From Vicinamibacteria bacterium (lineage in GTDB: Bacteria; Acidobacteriota; Vicinamibacteria; Fen-336), in contig JAMQGV010000041.1 of the NCBI GenBank assembly GCA_025994075.1, positions 1-64,000 on the forward strand: a DNA stretch of 64,000 bases, given 5' to 3'. The notes below the pieces were generated by a model, which was given only the letters and a program-made list of their open reading frames with translations, made no database searches and was not told the origin of the DNA. Positions 18,095 to 25,368 of the stretch are shown here, piece after piece. The translations under genes and the position numbers were made by a program. The number at the start of each line of letters is the position of its first letter. Position 1 is the stretch's first letter.

Positions 18095-18145
18095 CGCTGG
18101 CTGCGAATACGGCAGGAAACAGGGGCTTGCGCCGCAGCAAATGAC

Positions 18146-19291
18146 CTATTCCGACCCCCCCTGGGTGACATTTCGGGTGACATCGCCCCCGAAGTAGGCC
18201 GCCTCGAGGCGATCGACCACGGCCGGGTCCCCCGCCGGGAGCCAGCCGCCGTACACGTCCACCGTCATCTGGATCGACGAGTGGCCGAGCTGCCGGCTCA
18301 CGTAGTAGACCGGCGCGTGGCCGATGAGCAGCGTGGTCGCGTAGGTGTGCCGCAGGCAGTGGGGCGAGTGGTGGGGCGGCAGGCCCGCGCGCTTCAGCGC
18401 CCGCTTGAAGGCCAGCGAGACGACCTTCTGGTCGATCGGCCGGTCGGCGCCGCCGCTGGGGAACAGCCACTCGGAGCGCGGCACACCGGTCTCCAGCGCC
18501 ACGCGGCGAGTCGCCTTGTCGTGCTGGCGCAACGCCTCGACCAGGCCCTGGCAGAGGTCGACTTCGCGGGCCTCGCCGGTCTTCGGCGGTTCGAGCACCG
18601 CCCGGCTCCAGCTCTGGTCGATCCTCAGCTTCCGGCCTTTCAGGTCGACGTCGTCCCAGCGCAGGGCCTCAGCCTCACCGGGCCGCGCCCCGGTGAGCGC
18701 CATCACCTGCCACAGCAACGTGAACCGCAGCTCAGACTCGGCCGCCGCGAGGAAGGCGCGGAGCTGCTCGGGCGTGAAGGCCTTCACCTTCGCTCGCTTC
18801 TCGGCGCGCGACCGGCGCAGCAGCCCCCGCCGACCCCGAGTCGTCGCCGCCGGGTTTCGCTCGATGAGGTGGTCTTCCTCGCGCGCGGTCTCGAACACGG
18901 CGTGCAACACCCGCAGCGTGTTCTGCACCGTCTTCTTCGCCAGGCCGCGGGTCAGTAGCTCGGCCGCCAAGTCGCGCACATGCGCGCTCGTTACCTGGCT
19001 CAGCGGCAGCGGGCCCAACGTCGGCAGGACCTGGCTCTGCAGCACCGAGGTGTAGACGCGGGCCGTGCCCACTCGCAGAGTGGGCGAGACCTGCTCGAGC
19101 CACCGCTGGGCGTAGACCGCCAGGGTGTGCTCGCAGCCCGGCGCCGGCCTTCGCCCAAGGGCCCGCGCTTCCTCGGCGGCCGCTGCCGCGGTGCGGAACT
19201 GCCGGAACCGAACCTTGCCGGTCGCTGGGTCGTGCCACTTCAGCGCGACGCCGCGCCGGCCCACCCGCCTCACGATCGATGGTGTTCTCAC
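18146..19291 (-). CDS. int: Tyrosine-family site-specific integrase
   Basis: 381 aa. It has an AP2-like arm-binding N-terminus (1-50), a SAM-like core-binding domain (about 60-140) and a catalytic domain. The active-site residues are R203 (ALTGARPGE), K237 (PPKTGE), H311/R314 (HCLRHTYAT), H337 (QLGHSS) and Y347 (VDVYGGW). It catalyses integration into and excision from the tRNA-Arg site through a covalent tyrosine-DNA link. The gene points towards attL, 74 bases from it, as is common. The GTG at 19291 has a GGA directly before it; a GTG about 18 bases inside is an alternative start. The excision partner may be the HTH protein at 24852. Confidence 0.96.
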   Translation of the reverse strand: MRTPSIVRRVGRRGVALKWHDPATGKVRFRQFRTAAAAAEEARALGRRPAPGCEHTLAVYAQRWLEQVSPTLRVGTARVYTSVLQSQVLPTLGPLPLSQVTSAHVRDLAAELLTRGLAKKTVQNTLRVLHAVFETAREEDHLIERNPAATTRGRRGLLRRSRAEKRAKVKAFTPEQLRAFLAAAESELRFTLLWQVMALTGARPGEAEALRWDDVDLKGRKLRIDQSWSRAVLEPPKTGEAREVDLCQGLVEALRQHDKATRRVALETGVPRSEWLFPSGGADRPIDQKVVSLAFKRALKRAGLPPHHSPHCLRHTYATTLLIGHAPVYYVSRQLGHSSIQMTVDVYGGWLPAGDPAVVDRLEAAYFGGDVTRNVTQGGSE

Positions 19292-19402
19292 TCCGGGAAC
19301 GGTGGGCCCCGCCGGGCCTCAGCACAAGTTCCGAATCGTCCCTAGGGATGCGGGACCGAGGAGAGCCTGCGGGAAGGCCAGGGCCACTCTGGATAAGAAC
19401 AG

Positions 19403-20233
19403 TCAGACCACCGCCACCCCGATCGCCTTCCAGAACGCCGCCTGGGCCATGATCCGGGTCCCGTTGCGGATGGCCGCCTGCGCCTTCAACGACATCGTGT
19501 CTGGGTCGGCCACCACGAGGATGTCCAGCTTCTTCGTGACCCGCGGGAGCACCTGCAGGCCAGCCTGAACGGCCAGACCCTCGGCCATCACGCGGGTGAT
19601 CCGCTCACCCTGGTACAGCGCCGTAATCTCTCCCGTGAAACAGACCGACTTCCCGACGAGTTCCGAGGCCTGCGGCCCGCCCGCCCGCGGCACGACGGTC
19701 GGTGGCGGGCCGGCAAGCAGAGCCTCGAGCGCCGCGGTGCTGAGGCCGAGAAGCTCCGTCACCAGCTCGAGGTCGGCCCGCTCCGTCGGCGTGATCACGG
19801 AGTCGGACATCGCCTCGGCGACCAGCCCGGCGAGGTACGTTCGATGCGCAACCTGAACGTCCGCCCTGCTGAGCCCGAGTTGCCCGGCAGCCCGAACCAG
19901 CGCTTCGGCCTCCGCGGCTGTCACGCGGCGATCCTCGTACACCGTTTCCCCGTCGCGGAACTGCTTCGGGTCGGGCAGCCCGCTCGCCCCGATCGTCCCG
20001 TCCTTTCGCAAGTACCGGTGCGCCCGCGCGACCTCCCGCCCCCGCGCGTCCAGGTACTTCACCATCTGGCTCTTCGTGCAGAACGGTTCCATCGCCTTCG
20101 GCTGACTCGGGTGGTGGCTCTTCCACACCTCTTCGCGCAGTTCGCCGCTGGCAGCCCGCTCGAGCACCCGAGCCTCCCGGAAACGACGTCGGATCTCGCT
20201 CTCGCCAACGTGTGCTACCGTTCGGGGTGGCAA
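19403..20233 (-). CDS. Protein with TerB-like middle domain and C-terminal BRCT domain
   Basis: 276 aa. The C-terminus (about 193-274) begins LVGKSVCFTGEI and ends AQAAFWKAIGV, a BRCT fold like those on bacterial DNA ligases and DNA polymerase III epsilon-like exonucleases. Residues about 98-165 (VTAAEAEALVRAAGQLGLS, SDSVITPTERADLELV) look like a TerB/DUF-type helical domain found between exonuclease and BRCT in actinobacterial proteins. No exonuclease domain is present here. The start used is TTG at 20233 with AGGGG five bases upstream; a later GTG is possible. It starts head-to-head with the next gene with essentially no intergenic DNA. Confidence 0.72.
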   Translation of the reverse strand: MPPRTVAHVGESEIRRRFREARVLERAASGELREEVWKSHHPSQPKAMEPFCTKSQMVKYLDARGREVARAHRYLRKDGTIGASGLPDPKQFRDGETVYEDRRVTAAEAEALVRAAGQLGLSRADVQVAHRTYLAGLVAEAMSDSVITPTERADLELVTELLGLSTAALEALLAGPPPTVVPRAGGPQASELVGKSVCFTGEITALYQGERITRVMAEGLAVQAGLQVLPRVTKKLDILVVADPDTMSLKAQAAIRNGTRIMAQAAFWKAIGVAVV

Positions 20234-20604
20234 TGAGTCCCCTGGCCCAAGAGTTGCGCCGCCTGATCGCTGCCTACGCGGCGGGCCGCGTGACCTTCCC
20301 CGACTTCAGCATCGCCTTCACTCTTGCGAACTGGGATGTCCCCGAGAGCGATCCGGAGGCCTACCATCTCTCCGGCGAGGCGGAGCTGCTGGTGGCCGAG
20401 TTCACCAGCGGTCACCGCAGCGAGGACAACCTCCGCGCCGAACTGCTCGACCTGCTCTCCGGCGAGCTGGACCTGGCTCAGGCGCCGTCTGCCACGCTCG
20501 GCGTCAACGCCACGGACATCGAGATCCACGCTGGGCCTACTGGCCCGTGGCGGCAGGTTCAGGCGACGGCGGTCGGTACTCGATCCGAAGCGGCGTTCGC
20601 GTAA
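20233..20604 (+). CDS. Small unknown prophage protein
   Basis: 123 aa starting at ATG 20233 after GGGGTGG. The first 75 residues are helical and acidic (AQELRRLIAAYAAGRVTFPDF, LRAELLDLLSGELDLA), possibly a protein-interaction module. The tail is unstructured. Its first base is shared with the TTG start of the divergent BRCT gene, and its last 68 bases overlap the convergent DUF6941 gene. It lies in the accessory block between integrase and repressor. Family not recognised. Confidence 0.55.
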   Translation: MSPLAQELRRLIAAYAAGRVTFPDFSIAFTLANWDVPESDPEAYHLSGEAELLVAEFTSGHRSEDNLRAELLDLLSGELDLAQAPSATLGVNATDIEIHAGPTGPWRQVQATAVGTRSEAAFA

Positions 20605-20998
20605 GCAGCCGGCCGTCCAGCTCCACGTCAGCCCAGAACAGGCCCGTCTCCCGCACCGGCACCGTCAACAGGATGCGCACGTTCACCCCGTGCTCTGCCC
20701 CCTTCAGCGTGATCGGCGTCCGCACAGCGTCTACAGCGTCCGCACCTGACGGGCTGATCAATCGCACCGAGAGCAGCGCCTCGCCGGCGAAGTCGCCCGA
20801 CTTGATCGTCACCACGAAGAACGTCTGGATGGCGCCGGTCCTGTCGGGCGGCGCCGGCTCCCCGCGGAGTTCGTAGCGGTCCGCCATCCGGATCAGGGAG
20901 TTGACCCCGTCCTTCTCCTCGAGCACGCGCTCGCAGAACGTCGCGGACGTCAGGTAGGGCCCGCCGACGGCCCGAGCTGGTGTCGCCTCGCTCGTCAC
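20537..20998 (-). CDS. DUF6941-like protein
   Basis: 153 aa, one all-beta domain. PYLTSATFCERVLEEKDGV at the N-terminus, then LSVRLISPSG, EHGVNVRILLTVPV and GLFWADVELDGRLLTR-type strands match the DUF6941 family of small cytoplasmic proteins of unknown function. The GTG start overlaps the stop of the membrane-protein gene (GTGA). It is the last gene of the likely repressor / nuclease-like / membrane / DUF6941 unit, so it may be expressed in the lysogen. Confidence 0.75.
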   Translation of the reverse strand: MTSEATPARAVGGPYLTSATFCERVLEEKDGVNSLIRMADRYELRGEPAPPDRTGAIQTFFVVTIKSGDFAGEALLSVRLISPSGADAVDAVRTPITLKGAEHGVNVRILLTVPVRETGLFWADVELDGRLLTRTPLRIEYRPPSPEPAATGQ

Positions 20999-21690
20999 TT
21001 CTGGCCCCGCGCCTTCGGCGGTGCCAAGTCATCGGGTGAGATCGTGGTCGAGATCTTCCTGAATTCCTCCAGCACACCCTTCTGGTCGGTCTCGACGACG
21101 CGTCCGTCAGCCAGCCTCACCCGGGCGATGAAGGCCACGGAGTGCAGGAACATGGTGGCCTCGTTGGCGTCGTAGGTACCCCACTTGCCGTCGACGTCCT
21201 TCTCCTCGCCGGCCTTGAGTTCCAGCATCTCGGCCGAGGACAGCGTCGTCCCGTGTTGGCCGAAGACGTCGAAGGTCACGATCCGGAACTCCAGGGCGGT
21301 GATGGCCTCGCGGGCCTTGACCTTCGCCTTGCCCGTGTAGATGTACTGCCGGTCTTCATAGCCGACGGTCAGAGTCGGCGAGCCGACGAACTCGACGGGC
21401 ATCGCGGAATCTCGAATGGTCACCCGCTCGCGCACCAGGCTCGTCGACTCGTTACCAACGATTCCGTATCCGTAGTGGACCTTTGCCGGGTCGCCCTTCT
21501 CCCGGGTCGCGGTTACTGTCCTGTTCTTTTCGACAGGTGCGGGGTCCTTCGTAGCCGCGCTCGTTAACTTCAGCGCCAAGAGGGGCCAGGCAAGTAGGCC
21601 AAGCTGCACCACGACCAGCGCGGCCACCGCCGCGGCCAGTACGTTGAGCGCTCGCCTCTGACGATTGAGCGCGTCGACCAGTTGTTCCAT
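20995..21690 (-). CDS. Single-span membrane protein of unknown function
   Basis: 231 aa. One hydrophobic helix lies at about 17-42 (VLAAAVAALVVVQLGLLAWPLLAL), then a long soluble domain rich in beta strands (residues 60-200). The N-terminus is short and basic, so the bulk of the protein is probably periplasmic. It lies 27 bases after the HsdR-N-like gene and shares a four-base overlap with the DUF6941 gene. The arrangement nuclease-like / membrane sensor / small protein is reminiscent of prophage exclusion or defence cassettes, but no known family is recognised. Confidence 0.68.
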   Translation of the reverse strand: MEQLVDALNRQRRALNVLAAAVAALVVVQLGLLAWPLLALKLTSAATKDPAPVEKNRTVTATREKGDPAKVHYGYGIVGNESTSLVRERVTIRDSAMPVEFVGSPTLTVGYEDRQYIYTGKAKVKAREAITALEFRIVTFDVFGQHGTTLSSAEMLELKAGEEKDVDGKWGTYDANEATMFLHSVAFIARVRLADGRVVETDQKGVLEEFRKISTTISPDDLAPPKARGQK

Positions 21691-21717
21691 GGAGAGACCT
21701 CTCTCAGTCTTGCTTAC

Positions 21718-22518
21718 CTAGCCCGCCTCACCCTCGCCCGGCGCTGTCGCTGGAGCGGACTCCTCGCCCTGGTCCGGGTCTGGAACCAACTCGGCCTGAG
21801 GGCCCACGGTCACTGAGCTCGCCCTTGCCCTGGCCTTTGGCTTCCGGCGGATCTTCAGTGGGCCGAGCTGCTCTCGGGCTTCGCTCGAGAGCATCCCGTG
21901 CACCGCCTCCGCAAGGTCCTCCTCGTCGATCGAGACGCCTTCGCGCCGCCGGATCTCCCGGCGGATGAACTTGAGGCACTCCTCCGTGAACAGGGCCCGT
22001 CCGATCGACGCCGGGCTCAGCGCGATCCTGTGCTCCCAGTAGTCGTCGAGCTCGCCCTTCTTCAGGGCTTGCCGGTGGAGCAGCGCGATCAGCGAAGCGC
22101 CCTTGTCGTCAACGCCCGCTGCCAGGTCGACCGAGAACGCCAGGGAACTCTCGATCCCCTCCTCGAACGAGAGGTGGTAGAGCTGCCATTGAAGGCCGTT
22201 CGTCAGCAGGACCCAGCGGATGTTCCCGTTGGCGGCGTAGTTCTGGGCCTGCTCGATGTGCTTGTGCCGAAGCACGGTCGCCGCGCTCTTTGCCTCGACC
22301 AGCAGCCGCACAGTCCCATCCACCTTCAGGGCGACGTCGACGAACCGGTCCTTGATCGCCGTCTCCCGCGAGATGTCGCTCATGGGGTCAAAGCCGAGCA
22401 CGTCCTCGAAGACCTTGATCAGCCGCTGGACGGTGTCCGCTTCGTTGAGGTTCTCCTCGGCGGCCCTCACCAGGTGTGGGTGGTACTTCTTCAGCGGCTT
22501 CCGGATGTCGACGGCCAT
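21718..22518 (-). CDS. HsdR N-terminal-like (PD-(D/E)XK) nuclease-domain protein
   Basis: 266 aa. Residues 10-170 resemble the stand-alone HSDR_N_2 domain of type I restriction endonucleases. The nuclease motif is D61 (RFVDVALK) ... E75-A-K77 (LLVEAKSA), followed by HIEQAQNYAANGNIRWVLLTNG, a typical strand-helix of that fold. There is no helicase domain and no HsdM/HsdS neighbour. The C-terminal 50 residues are basic, then acidic and disordered. It is 9 bases downstream of the repressor gene and so is probably in the lysogenic operon. It could be a DNA-targeting defence protein or a regulatory nuclease. Confidence 0.8.
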   Translation of the reverse strand: MAVDIRKPLKKYHPHLVRAAEENLNEADTVQRLIKVFEDVLGFDPMSDISRETAIKDRFVDVALKVDGTVRLLVEAKSAATVLRHKHIEQAQNYAANGNIRWVLLTNGLQWQLYHLSFEEGIESSLAFSVDLAAGVDDKGASLIALLHRQALKKGELDDYWEHRIALSPASIGRALFTEECLKFIRREIRRREGVSIDEEDLAEAVHGMLSSEAREQLGPLKIRRKPKARARASSVTVGPQAELVPDPDQGEESAPATAPGEGEAG

Positions 22519-22527
22519 CAGACCCTC

Positions 22528-23250
22528 CTACTTCTCCTCGCTCTCGCCTTCGTCCTGGATCACCCTGCGGACCCGGGCCTTGATCACCTCGTTCAGGTCG
22601 CCTTCTTCCGGGGAGACTTCCTCCCGCTGGGGCGTGTAGTCGGGGTTGTCGGACCAGAGCAGCAGTGCTTCGCCCGCCTGGAAGACGCGCTTCACCACCG
22701 CTCCCTCGTGCGGCCGCACGACCACGTACAGGTCGCCCTGGGAGATCCGCTCGAACGGGCCGAGCTGGACCAGCAGTCGGGCGCCCGGGCGCAAAGTCGG
22801 CAGCATCGACTTGCCTCGGTTGCCGCGGGCGATCCGCACCAGGCGCACCCGCTCCAGCCCGCCCAGGGCCACGACCTCCCGCTCGAGGAACGGCATCGGC
22901 TCGCCGCCGTCGTTCCAGGAGTCGTGCCACTCCGTGCCCGGGCCCGCTCCCACCTCCGCGTCTTCCCGCACCCAGCAGTAGTCCGCGAAGTCCTTCGGGA
23001 CCACAGTCTCTCGCCACTCCGGCCCGCGGAAGAAGCGGGCGAGCCGCTCCGCGTCGTCCCGGCCAGGGATGGCGAGGCCGGAGATCAGGTTCAGGAGCTG
23101 TCGGACGCTGGGGCGCTGAATCCCGCGCTCGTATCGCCCGAGAGGGCTGCCGTCCATCGGGCTGGCGAGGCGCGAGCCCAGCTCGTCTTGGCTCAGCCCC
23201 CGGGCCTCTCGCCAAGCCCTAAGTAGTTCGCCTTCAACGGCCTTCGTCAC
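22528..23250 (-). CDS. LexA/CI-like prophage repressor with S24 autoprotease domain
   Basis: 240 aa. An XRE-type HTH lies at about 5-60 (RAWREARGLSQDELGSRLAS), then an S24 peptidase domain with the catalytic dyad S148 (RGKSMLPTLRPG) and K187 (AVVKRVF). An Ala-Gly pair at 102-103 is a candidate self-cleavage site. It should keep the phage silent and be inactivated by RecA after DNA damage. GTG 23250 is used (a GTG one codon earlier is possible). It is transcribed divergently from the Cro-like gene, and three cargo genes follow on the same strand. Confidence 0.92.
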   Translation of the reverse strand: MTKAVEGELLRAWREARGLSQDELGSRLASPMDGSPLGRYERGIQRPSVRQLLNLISGLAIPGRDDAERLARFFRGPEWRETVVPKDFADYCWVREDAEVGAGPGTEWHDSWNDGGEPMPFLEREVVALGGLERVRLVRIARGNRGKSMLPTLRPGARLLVQLGPFERISQGDLYVVVRPHEGAVVKRVFQAGEALLLWSDNPDYTPQREEVSPEEGDLNEVIKARVRRVIQDEGESEEK

Positions 23251-23347
23251 CACAAGGATAGTTGCACGGGGACAAATCGGCTCCCAAGTGCCTATAAGCT
23301 CCCCAAACTGCTTGACAGGATCGCGTGCGGGAACTAGATTAAACCTC
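23251..23347. promoter_or_regulatory. Repressor/Cro operator-promoter region
   Basis: A 97-base gap between the divergent repressor and Cro-like genes, more AT-rich than its surroundings. Near-identical direct repeats GCTCCCAA (23280-23287) and GCTCCCCAA (23298-23306), with starts 18 bases apart, are candidate operator half-sites. On the minus strand TATAGG (23291-23296) with CTGTCA 16 bases upstream is a weak candidate promoter for the repressor. No perfect palindrome of operator length was seen. Confidence 0.6.
23312..23340 (+). promoter_or_regulatory. Strong early promoter reading into the Cro-like gene
   Basis: TTGACA (23312-23317, perfect -35), a 17-base spacer and TAGATT (23335-23340, four of six). 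Initiation about 7-8 bases downstream falls at 23347-23348, the first base of the GTG start codon of the next gene. The mRNA would have no leader. Confidence 0.78.
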
Positions 23348-23608
23348 GTGAACAGGGTCCGGCAGCGGCGAGTCGAGCTCGGGATGAGCCGGGAGGCCTT
23401 GGCGGTGGCCGCGGACCTCTCGTACGAGATGATCCGGCGGATCGAGACGGGGAAGAGCAAGACCCGGACCGACACCGCGCACCGTCTGGCGGCCGCCCTG
23501 GGCGTGGGCCTGACGGACCTGTTCCCCCCGTCGTCCCCGGCCCCCGCCGAGCCCCCCTCCACCCCGGCCCCCCAGGAATCCCTGGTGGCCCCCGACACGG
23601 CCGCCTGA
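23348..23608 (+). CDS. Cro-like XRE-family regulator
   Basis: 86 aa. A helix-turn-helix domain fills residues 3-58 (RQRRVELGMSREALAVAADLS, YEMIRRIETGKSKTR, HRLAAALGVGLTDLF). The remaining 28 residues are Pro/Ala-rich and disordered. It is the first rightward gene of the prophage and the natural opponent of the S24 repressor. The GTG at 23348 was chosen because the homology starts there; an earlier in-frame ATG at 23288 would read through the promoter. No ribosome-binding site precedes it, consistent with a leaderless message. Confidence 0.85.
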   Translation: MNRVRQRRVELGMSREALAVAADLSYEMIRRIETGKSKTRTDTAHRLAAALGVGLTDLFPPSSPAPAEPPSTPAPQESLVAPDTAA

Positions 23609-23621
23609 CCAGGAGCACGCC

Positions 23622-23990
23622 ATGAGCTCGATGAAGGACCTGTTCGCCGCGACCCTCAACGTGCTGGAGATGGCGGTGGAGGACGTGGGCGCCGACGGCG
23701 CCGCCTGCACGCCCGAGGCGCTGCACGCCGCCCGCAGCTTCGTCGCGGCGCACCCGGACCAGGAAGTGCGGGTGGAGCTGGTCCAGGCCGCCGGCCGCGG
23801 CCAGGCCCACTCGAAGCAGTACAACCTCGTCCCCCTGCGCGACCTGACGGACGCGGAGGTGCGCCGCTTCGCAGTGGACCTCGGCATGGGGGACACGGAG
23901 GACGACCTGCTGGCCGAGCTGCTCCGCGGCTTCCCGGTCCCCGGCGTCGTTCGCCCGGCCGAGCAGCACGCTCGGGCGGGCCAGGCCTAG
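23622..23990 (+). CDS. Unknown early phage protein
   Basis: 122 aa with AGGAG six bases before the ATG. The composition is helical and acidic with one basic patch (AAGRGQAHSKQYNLV). No signal peptide, membrane span or known motif. It follows the Cro-like gene by 13 bases and is likely in the same early transcript. Confidence 0.65.
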   Translation: MSSMKDLFAATLNVLEMAVEDVGADGAACTPEALHAARSFVAAHPDQEVRVELVQAAGRGQAHSKQYNLVPLRDLTDAEVRRFAVDLGMGDTEDDLLAELLRGFPVPGVVRPAEQHARAGQA

Positions 23991-24002
23991 GCGGAGGGCA
24001 CG

Positions 24003-24242
24003 GTGGCCCTGGATGCAGTGCGCCCGGACGACGTCGCCAAGGCGTGGGCGAGCTACCGCGAGCGGGTGGTCCCCGCGGAGGCCGGCGCGATCCAGGTGCA
24101 GGAGTGCCAGCGGGCTTTCTACGCGGGCGCGCAGGCGATCTTCTGGCTGATCGCGCAGGAGCCCGACACCACCCAGGGCTCGCAGCGGGTCGCGGAGTTC
24201 GCCGCCGAACTGGCGGCCTTCGCTCGCCAGGTCGGGGCGTAG
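24003..24242 (+). CDS. Small phage protein of the 'AFYAGAQA' type
   Basis: 79 aa, GTG start after GGAGGGCAC. The central segment VQECQRAFYAGAQAIFWLI resembles a common small protein of tailed phages in which RRAFYAGA is the hallmark; its function is not known. It is all-helical and probably cytoplasmic, and lies between two unknown early genes. Confidence 0.65.
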   Translation: MALDAVRPDDVAKAWASYRERVVPAEAGAIQVQECQRAFYAGAQAIFWLIAQEPDTTQGSQRVAEFAAELAAFARQVGA

Positions 24243-24264
24243 GGCGAGGAGCGCGAGCAGCGGC

Positions 24265-24855
24265 ATGAGCATGATCGCGAAGGTTGCGCCGGCTTCGGGT
24301 TCGCGGCTAGTTCCACTGCACGCCGCGGCCGAACCCATCCTGGGCCACCTCGAGCAGCGCCGCTCGGGGTTGGCGCGGTACTCCATCAACGCTCTTCGCG
24401 TCACCGCGCTGGCGCTGGCCGCCGCCCACGGCATCGCCTACCGCTTCATCAGCTCGCTGGCAGGCGACAGCTCGGCCCGGATGGCGAACTACCGCCTGTC
24501 GGGCCAGCGCGCGATGGCTGTCGAGGACGTGGCGGCGCTGATCGAGGAAGGGCCGCTCGGGGTCGAGGTGGCGATGGCGATCCTGCGGGTGCTGATCGCG
24601 CGAGCGGGCGGCCGGATCGTGATGGACCCGCTGCCGGTCCAGCGCCCGACGACGGCGTTGGCGGCGATGCTGGCGCAGAACGGAGCGCTTTCGGCCCAGG
24701 CGACGCTGGCCCTCGAGGACGGCAGCGTCGACCCGCACGAGTACGCGACGCTGGCGCCGGCGATCGAGCAGATGCGGCGCTGCGTGGAGGCCTTCGACGC
24801 GGCGTGCGCCGGTGTCGCAGGCGCCGCTGCGCGAGAGGCGGGGAGGGCACATTGA
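24265..24855 (+). CDS. Unknown early protein, possible phage regulator
   Basis: 196 aa, almost entirely alpha-helical. ALRVTALALAAAHGIAYRFISSLAG then a helix with AMAVEDVAALIEEGP and AMAILRVLIARAGG give a pattern that loosely recalls the CII-like regulators of P2-type phages, but I cannot confirm this. ATG at 24265. Its TGA overlaps the TTG of the next gene (TTGA), which suggests coupled translation with an HTH protein. Confidence 0.6.
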   Translation: MSMIAKVAPASGSRLVPLHAAAEPILGHLEQRRSGLARYSINALRVTALALAAAHGIAYRFISSLAGDSSARMANYRLSGQRAMAVEDVAALIEEGPLGVEVAMAILRVLIARAGGRIVMDPLPVQRPTTALAAMLAQNGALSAQATLALEDGSVDPHEYATLAPAIEQMRRCVEAFDAACAGVAGAAAREAGRAH

Positions 24856-25241
24856 GCGCGACGGCGCCGGTGCCGCGGGACCCGCTGCTGGACGCGCTCG
24901 ACCAGGTGCGGGCTCAGCTCGACATGGTCCGCGAGCAGCTCGGCGCCGTGCAGCGCCGTGCGCTCGAGCAGGCTGTTTTCGCCCGCGTGCTGGAGACGGA
25001 GGACATCTACTTGGGCCCCGAGGAGGCGGGGATCCTTCTGGGGATCTCGCGCACGTCGGTGGCCGAGGCGGTGGAAGCGGGGCAGCTCGCGCGCGTTCCG
25101 GCGCCGGGCACGACCTCGGGCTGGCGGGTGCCGCTGTCGTCGATCCGCTACCTCCAGCACAACCAGAAGCTGGTCGCCGAAACCGAGCGGAAGGCCCGGG
25201 CCCGGGCTGCGAGTCGGGGCCTGGCCAGGGCTTCGGCATGA
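24852..25241 (+). CDS. Excisionase-like HTH protein
   Basis: 129 aa. After a coiled-coil segment (residues 10-50, DALDQVRAQLDMVREQLGAVQRR in the frame) comes a MerR-type/excisionase helix-turn-helix: LGPEEAGILLGISRTSVAEA, then a wing with SGWRVPLSSIRYL. Proteins of this kind bind DNA and can serve as excisionase or regulator. The TTG start at 24852 overlaps the previous stop. It is not next to the integrase but is the best Xis candidate in the prophage. Confidence 0.65.
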   Translation: MSATAPVPRDPLLDALDQVRAQLDMVREQLGAVQRRALEQAVFARVLETEDIYLGPEEAGILLGISRTSVAEAVEAGQLARVPAPGTTSGWRVPLSSIRYLQHNQKLVAETERKARARAASRGLARASA

Positions 25242-25317
25242 AGGCAGGTCGCGCGAGGGAGCAACCCGAGACGTAGCCGGACTTCGCGAAAAACAGCCGA
25301 GACAACGGACGGGAGAC

Positions 25318-25368
25318 GTGCGCGCGGGTGAGCGCTGGAGGTGTTTCGTGACGACGGAGGGCCGATGA
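25318..25368 (+). CDS. Possible 16-codon leader peptide
   Basis: GTG at 25318 opens a frame encoding M-RAGERWRCFVTTEGR. Its TGA (25366-25368) overlaps the ATG of the next gene as ATGA. GGGAG sits just two bases before the GTG, which is close for a ribosome-binding site. The same geometry occurs before the parB-like gene. It lies in the 123-base gap 25242-25364, where nothing else convincing is seen. Evidence is only positional. Confidence 0.3.
   Translation: MRAGERWRCFVTTEGR

Noticed and set aside
21718..22518. A type I restriction system
   Set aside because: Only the HsdR N-terminal-like nuclease domain is present; no helicase, methylase or specificity subunit gene is in the window.
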